Assembly: GCF_014208105.1 (NCBI RefSeq)
Contig: NZ_JACHMQ010000001.1
Location: forward strand, 3,968,001 to 4,032,000
Source: Actinomadura coerulea
GTDB lineage: Bacteria > Actinomycetota > Actinomycetes > Streptosporangiales > Streptosporangiaceae
Reading direction: 5' to 3'
Length of the DNA: 64,000 bases
Shown here: positions 17,995 to 27,135 of the stretch, piece after piece
Layout of the letters: each line of letters starts with the position of its first letter
How positions within the stretch are numbered: position 1 is the first letter of the stretch
Notes under the pieces: generated by a model
Seen by the model: only the letters and a program-made list of their open reading frames with translations
Database searches by the model: none
Told to the model about the DNA's origin: nothing
Program-made: the position numbers and the translations under genes

Positions 17995-18300
17995 CCCGGC
18001 CTCCCAATCAAGAGCTGCGGGCGGAAGACGCGCATCATGCTCAGTGAGTTGAAGACGGCCGAGTCGCGCCGGGACGCTCGTGCTCACAACGCAGGCCATG
18101 AGCGTGCTCCGCACTCTGCATGCCGACCAGGCAAAGGCGCGGCTCGCGCTCGGTGAAGCGTGGCAGGATCACAGGCTGCCCGTCCGAGATGGGCACGCCA
18201 ACCGACCCGGACAACTTCTCGCACACATTCTCCAAGCTGCCAAGCGCGCGGGACCCGGTCACAGGCATTCGCACGAGCTACCGGCGACAGGCAGAACCCG
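17995..18300 (+). pseudogene. Broken tyrosine recombinase, piece 2 (C-terminal half)
   Basis: The plus strand carries the second half of another integrase catalytic domain scattered over frames: GRKTRIMLSELKTAESRR in one frame, then TTQAMSVLRTLHADQAKARL and GEAWQDH in a second, then GTPTDPDNFSHTFSKL in a third, then HSHELP back in the second, where functional enzymes have HxLRH. The catalytic Tyr region is not recognisable. Sequence style differs from piece 1 (a LKTAxSRR-type enzyme), so it is probably the remnant of a second element. The rest of the 17912-18562 interval holds no gene I can support. Confidence 0.7.
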
Positions 18301-18562
18301 AGATCGATGCAGAGGTCACGGAGCAACAGAGCGACGGTTTCGGGGGCCAGGCTTGCCGATTCCACGGCTTTACGGTGTCACTGTGGCTCTCGGCTGAAGG
18401 GAGCGGGGCGTCTTTGACTCCAATTGAGGGAGTTGATGCCGCCGGCGCCTTGCTCGTGTCGAGTGACCACGTTGGCGACCGGCGGGGGCAGCGAGGTCGA
18501 GTTGAGCGGGTGGAGGTTCGATAGACTTACAGACACTGGTGTTCGTTCGAGGTGGGGGCGGG

Positions 18563-20644
18563 ATGGGGCCACTCCAGCCGGGGGATCCCGTTGGGGTCGG
18601 CGGGTATCGAATTCTCGCCCGGCTCGGTGCCGGTGGGATGGGGGTCGTCTATCTCGCCCGGTCGCGGGGTGGGCGGCTGGCGGCTCTCAAGCTCATTCGG
18701 CCGGACTCCGCCGAGGATCCGGGGTTCCGGGAGCGGTTCCGCCGCGAGATCGGCGCGGCGGGCAAGGTCAGCGGGCTGTACACGGCGCCCGTGCTGGACG
18801 CCGACGCCGACGCGTCGCAACCCTGGTTCGCCGCCGGCTTCGTCCCAGCGCCCACGCTGAAGGAGGCCGTCGAAGACGGCGGGGCGCTGCCCGAACCGGC
18901 CGTCCGTGCTCTGGGCGCGGGGCTCGCCGAGGCGCTGCAGGCCGTCCACGGGGCGGGGCTGGTGCACCGCGACCTCAAGCCCGGCAACGTCCTGCTGGCC
19001 GAGGACGGCCCCAAGATCATCGACTTCGGGATCGCCAAGGTCGTCGACGCCACGCAGATCACCCGTACCGGCGGCATGATCGGCACGCTGGCGTACCTGG
19101 CGCCCGAGCAGGTCGCCGGGGCCAAGGACGCGGGGCCCGGGGCGGACGTGTTCGCGCTGGGGGGCGTGCTGGTCTACGCGGCCACGGGGGCCCGGCCCTT
19201 CGGCGAGGGCGACCCGGGCGCGCTGCTGTACGAGATCATGTACGGCGAACCCCGTCTGGACGGGCTGCCCGCGTCGCTGCGGAGCATTCTGGCCGCCTGC
19301 CTGGACAAGCGACCGGACCGGCGGCCTCCGCTCACGGACGTGCTCGCGGCGCTGACCCCCGCCGATCCTTCGGCGCTCATCTCTCCGGCGCTTCGCCGGG
19401 ACCTGGCGGCCAGGGAGGCCGAGGCGAACCGGATCTCGTCCGGGCCCGTGGCGCCGCCGCCGCCGCTGCCGAGGATCGAGGAGACGGCCTCCGGCGGCCT
19501 GCGGCGGCGGCGGGTGCTGGGGCTGGCCGCCGGGGCGGCGGTCGCCGTGACCGGCATCGGCGCGGGGACGGCGGGCTGGGCCCTGGCGGGCGGGAAGTCC
19601 AAGCCCGCCAAGCCCGCGCCCCGCGGGACCGCCATCGCCGCGGCGCCCGCGCCGGCGTGGACGTTCGTCCCGCCCGCGCCTGTCGGGTCCGACGAATCGC
19701 ACCTGCTGGTCGCGGGCGGTGTCGTGCTGTGGGGCGGCGAAGACGCGGCATACGGGGTGGACGCCGCATCGGGGCGGCGGCTGTGGACGGCGGACGTCGG
19801 CATGTTCACGGGCAGCGCGGTCAACGGGTCGACGTTCATCCTCCCGAACGGCGGCGGTCTCGACGGCGAGACGACGATCACCCTGGTCGACGCGGCGTCC
19901 GGTGAGCCGAGGCATCTGCCGATGCCCGACGGCGCGTTTCCCGGTTCCGTCTTCGGCGTGGCCGACGGCGCGGTCCTGCTGGAGTCGGGGACGTCCTCGG
20001 ACGAGGACGTCCCGGCCGTGTGGGCCGTGGACCTCGCCCGCGGCAAGGCCCGGTGGCGGCTCCCCCTCGCCGACTCGACCGTCGAAGGCGCGGTCGACCG
20101 GAACGGCCTGTACCTCAATGTGAAGCACACGCTCAGCGCCGTCGACCTCGCCACCGGCCGCAGGCGCTGGACCGTCGACTGGTCCAAGAACGGGCGTGAG
20201 TGGCTGACCCAGGGCATCGCGGTATCCGGCGGCAGGGTCTTCGGGAACTTCGCCGACACGCTCCAGGCGGTCGACACTGCCGGTGGGAAGAGGGTGTGGT
20301 CGCGGACCGCCGGCGCGGAGTTCCCCTCCGTCCTGCACGCGGCCGGCAAAGTGATCTTCAGGGGTGACGACCTGCACGCTCACGACCGCGCGACCGGGGC
20401 CTCCGCGTGGACCCTGGCAGGTCCGGAGAAGTTCGTTGGCGAGGCGGGGCACGAGGCGGCGTCGGACGACGCCCTCGCGGTCGCGTTCGGCGGCGGCGTC
20501 TTCGCCGCCACGGCCTCCGGCCGGGGACTGTGGGCGCACTGGGGCGACGTCCCCCGCGCCGGGAAGTGGGACGTCGCCGTGTCCGGCTCGTCGGTCTTCG
20601 CGACCGATCATGAGCGGCTGCTCTGCTTCCGGGCGGCCTCGTGA
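18563..20644 (+). CDS. Ser/Thr protein kinase with PQQ-like beta-propeller sensor (first of tandem pair)
   Basis: This 693-residue Hanks-type kinase has a glycine loop (LGAGGMGVVYLA), ATP-binding Lys in AALKLIRP, catalytic loop HRDLKPGNVLL around residue 135, DFGIAK, and the P+1 APEQ motif. A transmembrane segment follows at about 312-338, after an Arg cluster, and the remaining 350 residues are an extracytoplasmic PQQ-like/WD-type propeller with repeated blocks of form D-x-A-T/S-G-x-x-x-W (VDAASGRRLW, VDLATGRRRW). This suggests the cell-surface propeller senses a ligand and controls the cytoplasmic kinase. The gene overlaps the next kinase by 4 nt (GTGA). Confidence 0.9.
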   Translation: MGPLQPGDPVGVGGYRILARLGAGGMGVVYLARSRGGRLAALKLIRPDSAEDPGFRERFRREIGAAGKVSGLYTAPVLDADADASQPWFAAGFVPAPTLKEAVEDGGALPEPAVRALGAGLAEALQAVHGAGLVHRDLKPGNVLLAEDGPKIIDFGIAKVVDATQITRTGGMIGTLAYLAPEQVAGAKDAGPGADVFALGGVLVYAATGARPFGEGDPGALLYEIMYGEPRLDGLPASLRSILAACLDKRPDRRPPLTDVLAALTPADPSALISPALRRDLAAREAEANRISSGPVAPPPPLPRIEETASGGLRRRRVLGLAAGAAVAVTGIGAGTAGWALAGGKSKPAKPAPRGTAIAAAPAPAWTFVPPAPVGSDESHLLVAGGVVLWGGEDAAYGVDAASGRRLWTADVGMFTGSAVNGSTFILPNGGGLDGETTITLVDAASGEPRHLPMPDGAFPGSVFGVADGAVLLESGTSSDEDVPAVWAVDLARGKARWRLPLADSTVEGAVDRNGLYLNVKHTLSAVDLATGRRRWTVDWSKNGREWLTQGIAVSGGRVFGNFADTLQAVDTAGGKRVWSRTAGAEFPSVLHAAGKVIFRGDDLHAHDRATGASAWTLAGPEKFVGEAGHEAASDDALAVAFGGGVFAATASGRGLWAHWGDVPRAGKWDVAVSGSSVFATDHERLLCFRAAS

Positions 20645-22809
20645 CGGCCCCGCCAGTGCCCGAGGACCCCGACCGCATCGGCAGGTACCGGGTGCTGCGG
20701 CGGCTGGGCGAGGGCGGCATGGGACGGGTGTACCTGGGCGCGTCCCCGGCCGGACGGGCGGTGGCGGTCAAGGTGGTGCGGCCGGAGCTCGCCGGGGACC
20801 CGGGGTTCCGGGCCAGGTTCCGGGCCGAGGTCGCGGCCGCCCAGCGGGTCAGCGGCGCGTTCACCAGCCCGGTGGTCGAGGCCGATCCGGACGGGGCCGT
20901 CCCGTGGCTGGCGACCGCGTACGTCAACGGGCTCAGCCTGAAGGAGACGGTCGAACGGTACGGGCCGATGCCCGAGCCGCTGCTGCGCACGCTCGGCGCG
21001 GGGCTGGGCGAGGCCCTGATCGCGATCCACGCGGCGGGGCTGCTGCACCGCGACCTCAAACCGGCCAACATCCTGCTGGCCAAGGACGGGCCCCGGGTCA
21101 TCGACTTCGGCATCAGCAAGGCCGCCGACCATGACGCGTCCCGCGGGCCCACGCGGGCGCTCACCTCCGAGGGGCAGATCATCGGCTCCCCCGGTTACAT
21201 GTCCCCCGAGCAGATCCGCGGCGGGACGCTCACCGCGTCCGCCGACGTGTTCGCCTTCGGGGCCGTGCTGGCCTTCGCCGCCACCGGTCGTCCCCCGTTC
21301 GGCAGGGATGCGTTGGCCGCGATCATTCACCGGAGCCTGCACGAGGCGCCCGATCTGAACGGCGTACCGGCGTCCCTGGAGCGGTTGGTGGCCGCCTGCC
21401 TGAGCCGCGACCCCGGCGAGCGTCCGCCCACCGAGCTGCTTCCGTCGCTTCTGGCGGCCGAGCCGGTGGCACCCGGGTGGCTTCCGGGCCCCCTCGGCGA
21501 GGAGCTGCGGCAGCGGGAGGACACGCTCCTCCTGGACATACGGGAGCTCGCCAAGTCCCGCACCCGTCGCCGGCTGCTGCTCGGCGGCGCCGCCGCCGCT
21601 GGGCTCGCCGTCATCGGCGGCGGGACGGCCGCGGCACTGGCCGCGGCGAACGGCGGGGCCGGCCGGAGGCCCGCCCCGCCGAAGCCGCTGTGGCGGACGA
21701 CGATCGGCGACCTCAGCGACCGGCGCTTCGCCGTCGAGGTCCTCTCCCGGACGGTCGTCCCCCACGACGAGGGACCGGTGTACCGCTGGCACTCGCTCGA
21801 CACCGGGCGGCAGCTGTGGTCCAGCAGGTTCTCCGTCGCGGTCACCGGACCGAACATGATCTACGGCGTCCCGGACGAGGAGGACCGGCTGATCGCCATG
21901 GACGAGTCCCACCGGGTCAGGTGGAGCAGCGACGTGGCCGCCGGCGACGACTACCCCGAGCTGGTGGGGCCGGACGACGGGAAACTCGTCATCACCGGCC
22001 GGGACCAGACCGTCTTCGGCGTGGACGCCGCCACCGGCAGCCGGCTCTGGGCCTACGAGTGGCCCTCCGAGACCTCCCTCTGCTTCCTCTACGGCATCAC
22101 GAACCACACCCTCGTCGCGATCGGCACCCCCCGCGGGGCGGACAGCCTGCTCGTCGGGCTCGACACCGCGACGGGCGCGCTCCGCTGGGCGGATCCGGAG
22201 GGCGGCCTGACCTTCGTCCCCGAGGGCGGCGGGAACCTGATCTTCCGCAACCCGTCGGGCGTCAGGCTGGAGGCGCTGGCCGCCGACACCGGCCGCAGTC
22301 TCTGGGCCGTCGAGCTTCCCAAGGCCGCGGCGAAGCCCCACGACGAGGCTCAGCTCTCCCAGGACTTCACCGTGGCCGGCGGGACGGTCTACACAGGCAG
22401 CCCGACCTTGTACGCCCTGGACGCGTCCACCGGCCAGGAGCGGTGGACCTACACACCGGCCTCGCCCGGCGGGCAGGAACGGAGCCTCCTGGTGAGCGGG
22501 AAGTACGCCTACATCCTCGACAACCCGCGGCTCATCGCGTTCGACGCCCGCACGGGCCGCCGGGTCTGGTCCGTCAACACGCCCGCGACCCGCACCGCCC
22601 GGCTGGTCGCCGCCGGCGGAATGATCTGCACCGGGGTGGCCGGCGCCACGGGCGCGGGACTCTACGGCTGGGACGCCGAGACGGGCGAGCTCGTCTGGAA
22701 CCACCCCGTTTCCACCTCCTCCCCCACCAGGCAATGGGCGCTCGCCACCCGCGACCGCACCCTCGTGGCAGCCCAGGACAAGACCCTCCTCGCCTTCCGC
22801 CTCCCCTGA
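20641..22809 (+). CDS. Ser/Thr protein kinase with PQQ-like beta-propeller sensor (second of tandem pair)
   Basis: This 722-residue paralogue of the upstream kinase has the same layout: kinase domain (LGEGGMGRVYLG; VAVKVVRPEL; HRDLKPANILL near residue 135; DFGISK; SPEQ), an Arg-flanked transmembrane helix at about 310-340, and an outer propeller with at least six blade motifs (VDAATGSRLW, LDTATGALRW, LDASTGQERW, FDARTGRRVW, WDAETGELVW). It starts with GTG overlapping the stop of the first kinase. The two kinase domains are closer to each other than the propellers, as expected from duplication followed by sensor divergence. Confidence 0.9.
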   Translation: MTAPPVPEDPDRIGRYRVLRRLGEGGMGRVYLGASPAGRAVAVKVVRPELAGDPGFRARFRAEVAAAQRVSGAFTSPVVEADPDGAVPWLATAYVNGLSLKETVERYGPMPEPLLRTLGAGLGEALIAIHAAGLLHRDLKPANILLAKDGPRVIDFGISKAADHDASRGPTRALTSEGQIIGSPGYMSPEQIRGGTLTASADVFAFGAVLAFAATGRPPFGRDALAAIIHRSLHEAPDLNGVPASLERLVAACLSRDPGERPPTELLPSLLAAEPVAPGWLPGPLGEELRQREDTLLLDIRELAKSRTRRRLLLGGAAAAGLAVIGGGTAAALAAANGGAGRRPAPPKPLWRTTIGDLSDRRFAVEVLSRTVVPHDEGPVYRWHSLDTGRQLWSSRFSVAVTGPNMIYGVPDEEDRLIAMDESHRVRWSSDVAAGDDYPELVGPDDGKLVITGRDQTVFGVDAATGSRLWAYEWPSETSLCFLYGITNHTLVAIGTPRGADSLLVGLDTATGALRWADPEGGLTFVPEGGGNLIFRNPSGVRLEALAADTGRSLWAVELPKAAAKPHDEAQLSQDFTVAGGTVYTGSPTLYALDASTGQERWTYTPASPGGQERSLLVSGKYAYILDNPRLIAFDARTGRRVWSVNTPATRTARLVAAGGMICTGVAGATGAGLYGWDAETGELVWNHPVSTSSPTRQWALATRDRTLVAAQDKTLLAFRLP

Positions 22810-22841
22810 GACGGAGCGGGCGCGGCCGACACCCGGACGAG

Positions 22842-23336
22842 CTACGCGGGCGGCGGTTCGCAGAGGAACGTCGCGGATCGGCTGCTTCTGGCCTCGTGCA
22901 CGGCCGCGACCCGGCTGAACGAGCGCGGGCTCATCGTCGCCTTCCAGGCGCCGATCGGTTGGACGAGCCACTCGGTGTGCTCGGACGGGTCCAGGACGAT
23001 CCGGCCGAGTTCGGCGTCCGTGAGCGTTCCGCCGTCGAAGATGAACCCGATCTTCGCGCGGGGCCACCTCGGTTGGGCCGGGAGGAAGTGCGTCAGAAGG
23101 AGGACGGGCGGTTCGTCGAACTCGATGCCGGTCTCCTCTCCGCACTCCCGCACGGCCGCGGCGAACGGGGTGGCGTCGCCGTGCTCCACGTTGCCGCCGG
23201 GGAACTGCCAGGTCTCCACGCCCAGTGCCGAGCGCAGGAAGAGAGGATCGCCGTCGACGTCGGTGAAGTACAAGGCGGCGTACATGGTGGCGTTCGGAAG
23301 AGTGCGGACGTACTCCTCAGGAGGCAACCAGCTCAC
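22842..23336 (-). CDS. NUDIX hydrolase
   Basis: This 164-residue protein has a complete NUDIX box: GG at the start, then VRECGEETGI, matching GX5EX7REUXEEXGU. It should hydrolyse a nucleoside-diphosphate-linked compound; the specific substrate is unknown. The GTG at 23336 has GGAG four bases upstream; an ATG at 23285 is an alternative. It converges on the tandem kinases and is divergent from the next small gene across 49 bp. Confidence 0.88.
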   Translation of the reverse strand: MSWLPPEEYVRTLPNATMYAALYFTDVDGDPLFLRSALGVETWQFPGGNVEHGDATPFAAAVRECGEETGIEFDEPPVLLLTHFLPAQPRWPRAKIGFIFDGGTLTDAELGRIVLDPSEHTEWLVQPIGAWKATMSPRSFSRVAAVHEARSSRSATFLCEPPPA

Positions 23337-23385
23337 GGGACTCCGATCTGCGTGGGCGAGGACCGTTCCCCGGCATCATGGCGGC

Positions 23386-23730
23386 ATGGGCGCCTGGGTC
23401 TACATACGCGGCTGGCTGGAGTTCCACGGGCAGAGGGCCGATGCCGAGCGCATCATCCGCCGCGGCGACCCTGCGGGATGGACGTTTCCGGAAGGCGGCT
23501 GGCTCGACGCGGCGTGCTACGCCCGAGCGGTTCGCTCCTCCGGTTCCGGCGAAGTCCTCGACCAGGTTCGGCAGATCGCCGCCCTCCCCGCGGCGGACGA
23601 GGACGGCGACCGGGTGTGCGGGCTCTTCCTCGTCTTCCAGGAGGAAGGACACCAGACTGAGTGGCAGGTCAGAGACGGCCAGGTTCTGGTCGCCCAGGCC
23701 CCTGCCCGCTATGACTACCTCTGGAAGTAG
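23386..23730 (+). CDS. Conserved-looking protein of unknown function
   Basis: This 114-residue soluble protein is rich in aromatic residues and Arg (MGAWVYIRGWLEF; AGWTFPEGGWLDAACYARAVR; ending ARYDYLWK). I do not recognise the family with certainty. It looks like a compact alpha/beta domain without signal peptide, membrane segment or catalytic motif. Regular codon use and the close divergent NUDIX neighbour support it being real. The ATG at 23386 is preferred over one at 23378 in another frame. Confidence 0.6.
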   Translation: MGAWVYIRGWLEFHGQRADAERIIRRGDPAGWTFPEGGWLDAACYARAVRSSGSGEVLDQVRQIAALPAADEDGDRVCGLFLVFQEEGHQTEWQVRDGQVLVAQAPARYDYLWK

Positions 23731-23844
23731 CCGCCGGGTACTCGGTCTGCGCCGGGACGGGCGCAGGTGGGCCAGGTCCGCGTGTCTCCAGTCGCTCAAG
23801 ACCAGATATGCCGACCCTTGCGCGGGGCCTCCGCATGGGTTAAT

Positions 23845-23873
23845 CATACATTCACTCGTTGAGTGTATGAATG
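23845..23873. promoter_or_regulatory. Candidate TetR operator before the FAD monooxygenase operon
   Basis: An A/T-rich island holds CACTC-GTT-GAGTG (23853-23865) flanked by imperfect further symmetry (ATACATT left, TATGAAT right). It lies just upstream of the monooxygenase start, and the operon's last gene encodes a TetR protein. Confidence 0.5.
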
Positions 23874-23889
23874 GATGGGTGGTGGCGGC

Positions 23890-25374
23890 ATGCCGCGTGG
23901 GACGGCCGTGGTGCTCGGCGGCAGTGTGGCGGGGCTGTGCGCCGCGGGGGTGCTCGCCCGCCACTTCGAGAGGGTGGTCGTGCTGGAGCGGGACCGGCTG
24001 CCGCCGGAGGCCGAGCATCGGCGGGGCGTCCCGCAGAGCAAGCACCCGCACTTCCTCCTCAACTCCGGGCGGCGCGCGATCGGAGAGATCTTCCCCGGGT
24101 TCGAGGAGGCGCTCATCGCCGCGGGCGGGATGCACCTGATGCCGTCGATGGACGCGGCCTACTGCGAGAACGACGGCTGGGCACCGCGCAAGTCCGGATC
24201 GATGACGATGGTGTACAGCTCCCGGGTGCTGATCGAGCGGGTTCTGCGCGCCAAGGTCCGCGAGCTGCCGGCCATCGAGATCCGCGAGGGGGTGACCGTC
24301 ACCGGGCTTCGCTCCACGGGCGGTCGCGTCGAAGGGGTCGAGTACGACAGCGAGGGCCACCTTGCGGCCGACCTGGTCGTCGACGCTCTGGGACGCGGTT
24401 CTTCGGTCGTGGAGTGGCTCGGCGCGGCCGGGTGGCCCGCGCCGCCGGAGAAGACGCTCGACGCCAAGGTCACCTACACCTCGCGCTGGTACGACCTGCC
24501 CCCGGCGGGGCGGCGCCCGGAGACGTGGTGGTGGAAGCACCTGGTCATCACTCCGACCCAGGACAGCGGCGACCACCCGGCAGAGCACGAGTTCCTCAGC
24601 AACTTCTTCCCCATCGAGGGCGGGCGCGCCATCGTGTGCATGGGGTCGTGGGGTCTTGAGATGCCGCGCAAGGCGGAGGCGTTCGAGGACGCCCTGGACC
24701 GTGTGCGGACACCGGTGTTCGCGCAGGCCGCCCGTGCCTGCACTCCGACCTCCGCGGTGCACCTGACCCGTTCCACCGGCAACAAGTGGCGCCGGTACGA
24801 CCTGCTCAAGGCCCCCCCGGTCGGGCTGGTGTGCGTCGGCGACTCGATCTGCGCCTTCAACCCCTTCTACGCCCAGGGGATGAGCTCCGCCGCGCGCTCG
24901 GCGCTCATCCTCGACGAGGTGCTGCGCAGGCGCGGCGCCGTCGACCTCGCGTTCACGCGCGAGTTCCTGCGCGGGCAGAGGAAGTCCCTCCAGGTGCCCT
25001 GGATGCTGGCGATGGCCCGTGACCAGGCGTACGACTTCGCGACCGGGACCGAGGTCGCCGCCGCCTGGCGCCGCGGGCTCACCGCGCGCCTGAGCTGGCC
25101 GGTCTTCAACGCCATCACCGCCGCGAGCCGCGAGGACGACTACGTCGAACGGACGTTCGCCCAGGTGTTCAACCTCGACAGGTCGCTCCGGCAGATGGCC
25201 GCCGATCCGCGGTTCTGGTTCGGCGTCGTCCGGTACAAGCTGCGGCAGCGCCTCGGCCGCACCGTCGTTCCCCACGGGTTCGACTACCGGCGGGATCCGC
25301 CCGGCATCGACTTCACCGGCCATACCGGTCCCGGCGCCCCGCCGGCCCGCGGCGACGACCTTGTCGGCACCTGA
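23890..25374 (+). CDS. FAD-dependent oxidoreductase/monooxygenase
   Basis: This 494-residue flavoprotein has an N-terminal Rossmann motif (VVLGGSVAGLCAAGVLA), the acidic ribose-binding end of strand 2 (VVVLERDRLP) and a second FAD motif (VCVGDSICAFNPFYAQGMS), as in group A flavin hydroxylases and halogenase-like enzymes. The Lys and WxWxP features of flavin halogenases are not seen. ATG 23890 places the nucleotide-binding strand at the usual N-terminal position; GTG starts upstream fall in the operator. It leads an operon with an integral membrane protein and a tetR gene, so the substrate may be a lipid or polyketide-like molecule, but this is inference. Confidence 0.82.
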   Translation: MPRGTAVVLGGSVAGLCAAGVLARHFERVVVLERDRLPPEAEHRRGVPQSKHPHFLLNSGRRAIGEIFPGFEEALIAAGGMHLMPSMDAAYCENDGWAPRKSGSMTMVYSSRVLIERVLRAKVRELPAIEIREGVTVTGLRSTGGRVEGVEYDSEGHLAADLVVDALGRGSSVVEWLGAAGWPAPPEKTLDAKVTYTSRWYDLPPAGRRPETWWWKHLVITPTQDSGDHPAEHEFLSNFFPIEGGRAIVCMGSWGLEMPRKAEAFEDALDRVRTPVFAQAARACTPTSAVHLTRSTGNKWRRYDLLKAPPVGLVCVGDSICAFNPFYAQGMSSAARSALILDEVLRRRGAVDLAFTREFLRGQRKSLQVPWMLAMARDQAYDFATGTEVAAAWRRGLTARLSWPVFNAITAASREDDYVERTFAQVFNLDRSLRQMAADPRFWFGVVRYKLRQRLGRTVVPHGFDYRRDPPGIDFTGHTGPGAPPARGDDLVGT

Positions 25375-25390
25375 CGCCGGGAGGCGGCTC

Positions 25391-26515
25391 ATGGACCACA
25401 CCTGCGACTCGGCGGCCGAGCGCGTCGCCGGGCGGCTCGGCTTCTCCTGCCACGGCGCCGACCCCGTGGTGAGCTTCCGCAACCCGTTCGACCTGGCCGA
25501 CGGCACCATGGCCGCGCTCGAACTGCTCATCGTCGGCGGCGCGGTGTTCGCCCTGGTCCACGCGTGGCGGCGGTGGCGGCGCGACGGCGACCCGGTCAAC
25601 ATCTCGCTGTGGTTCGCCTCGGTCGTCTACCTGGCCGTGATCGAACCGCCCCTGTACTTCCCCGGCTGGTTCGGTCTGCAGGACCACGTCGGGTTCATCT
25701 TCTCCCACAACGTGTTCACCGTGCAGTTCATGTACGACCGGCTGCCGCTGTACATCGTGGCGTTCTATCCCGCGATCTCCCAGCTCGCCTACGAGCTCGT
25801 CCGGGTGCTCGGCGTCTTCGCGCGGCGCGGGCCGCTGGTCGGCTCGGTGGCGGTCGCGTTCGCCTGCCAGGTCTTCTACGAGGTCTTCGACCAGCTCGGC
25901 CCCCAGCTGAGGTGGTGGGCGTGGAACACCGCCAACGAGAAGATCAACCAGCCGGCGCTCGCGTCGGTGCCGATGAACAGCATGCTGCTCTTCGCCTCGG
26001 TCTCCTTCGGCGCGATGACCTACCTCGTCGTCCGCCTGGTCGGCGAACGGGACGGCCGCGGGCCCCTCGCCGGCCCGCGGATCGGTCGGCGCACCCTGGT
26101 CGCGGGCGCCGTGACACCCCTGGCGATGATCGTCGTCAGCGCCCCCAGCGGCGCCTTCGAGGGCCACCTCGGGATTCAGCGGGCCATCCTCGGCGCCGAG
26201 CTCGCCGCGGTCTGGGTCGCCGGCATCCTCCTGCTCGCCGACGCGTGGCGCGCCGGGCGCTCCGGCGAGGGCGGCGCGGTGGCCTCGCCGCTGTTCGCGC
26301 GGACCTATCCGGCGTTGTACCTGGGCGTCCACGTCGTCTTCTGGCTCGTCGCGCTGCCGGCGTACCTCGCTTCGACCGGCGGCGTCACCGAGCGGGGGAC
26401 GCCGATCGGCAGCCTGTGGTACGCGGCGCTGTGCTCCGTCGCCGCCACCGGGATGATCGTGGCCGCGCACCGCGCGATCATGTTCCGGCGGACGGCGGAG
26501 CCTGTGCGATCCTAA
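25391..26515 (+). CDS. Polytopic membrane protein of unknown function
   Basis: This 374-residue protein has about eight hydrophobic segments (roughly 38-58, 72-88, 118-138, 152-170, 200-220, 236-258, 262-280, 310-335, 345-365). Between them are conserved-looking polar loops such as FPGWFGLQDHVGFIFSHNVF and FYEVFDQLGPQLRWWAWNT. I do not recognise the family; a resemblance in layout to AveC-type spirocyclase membrane proteins is possible but unproven. ATG 25391 follows GGGAGG; it lies 17 bp after the monooxygenase gene and 5 bp before tetR, so the three form one operon. Confidence 0.7.
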   Translation: MDHTCDSAAERVAGRLGFSCHGADPVVSFRNPFDLADGTMAALELLIVGGAVFALVHAWRRWRRDGDPVNISLWFASVVYLAVIEPPLYFPGWFGLQDHVGFIFSHNVFTVQFMYDRLPLYIVAFYPAISQLAYELVRVLGVFARRGPLVGSVAVAFACQVFYEVFDQLGPQLRWWAWNTANEKINQPALASVPMNSMLLFASVSFGAMTYLVVRLVGERDGRGPLAGPRIGRRTLVAGAVTPLAMIVVSAPSGAFEGHLGIQRAILGAELAAVWVAGILLLADAWRAGRSGEGGAVASPLFARTYPALYLGVHVVFWLVALPAYLASTGGVTERGTPIGSLWYAALCSVAATGMIVAAHRAIMFRRTAEPVRS

Positions 26516-26520
26516 GGCCC

Positions 26521-27135
26521 ATGGGGCACCACGGCTGGCGCGGCCGGCCTCCCGCGTCGGAGGCCGAGGCCCGGCAGCGCATCGTCGACGCGACCGTCCG
26601 CTGCATCGACAGGCACGGCGTCGTGAAGACGACGCTGTCCGACGTCGCGAACGAGCTCGGGGTGACCCGCCAGACCGTCTACCGCCACTTCGGCCGCATC
26701 AGCGACATCATCGGCGAGGTCGCGGCCCAGGGCGCCGAGTCGTTCGTCGACCGGCTGATCGCCCACCTCCAGGGCATCGGCGACCCGGCCGACGCCGTGG
26801 TCGAGGGCATGGTCTTCTGTGTGCGGACCATCCCGAACGAGCCCAGGCTGAGCCTGCTGCTCCAGCTGGAGGACTCCGCCGCCTTCGGCCGCGGGGCCAC
26901 CACCGCGGAGGCGATCGCCTACGGCGCCGAGATGCTGAAGCGCTTCCCCGTCGACTGGGCGGCCGCCGGTGTCGCAGAGGACGAGCTCGACGGCCTCGCC
27001 GAGATCGTCATGCGCCTGCTGACCTCGCTGCTGCAGCATCCGAGCGAGCCTCCGCGGGACGAGGCCGAGGTCCGCGCCGTCCTGTACCGCTGGCTGGCCC
27101 CCGCCCTGCGCGCGGGCGGCCTCAGACCGGAGTGA
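26521..27135 (+). CDS. TetR-family regulator
   Basis: This 204-residue TetR protein has the HTH RQRIVDATVRCIDRHGVVKT, LSDVANELGVTRQTVYRHFG. The C-terminal ligand domain has no recognisable motif. It is the third gene of the monooxygenase operon and probably acts on the inverted repeat upstream of the first gene. Its last 14 nt overlap the 3' end of the convergent gene. Confidence 0.9.
   Translation: MGHHGWRGRPPASEAEARQRIVDATVRCIDRHGVVKTTLSDVANELGVTRQTVYRHFGRISDIIGEVAAQGAESFVDRLIAHLQGIGDPADAVVEGMVFCVRTIPNEPRLSLLLQLEDSAAFGRGATTAEAIAYGAEMLKRFPVDWAAAGVAEDELDGLAEIVMRLLTSLLQHPSEPPRDEAEVRAVLYRWLAPALRAGGLRPE

Noticed and set aside
15950..18300. The two integrase remnants as halves of one gene split by inversion
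   Set aside because: Piece 1 continues past where piece 2 begins in domain terms and the sequence styles differ, so two separate integrases are more likely.
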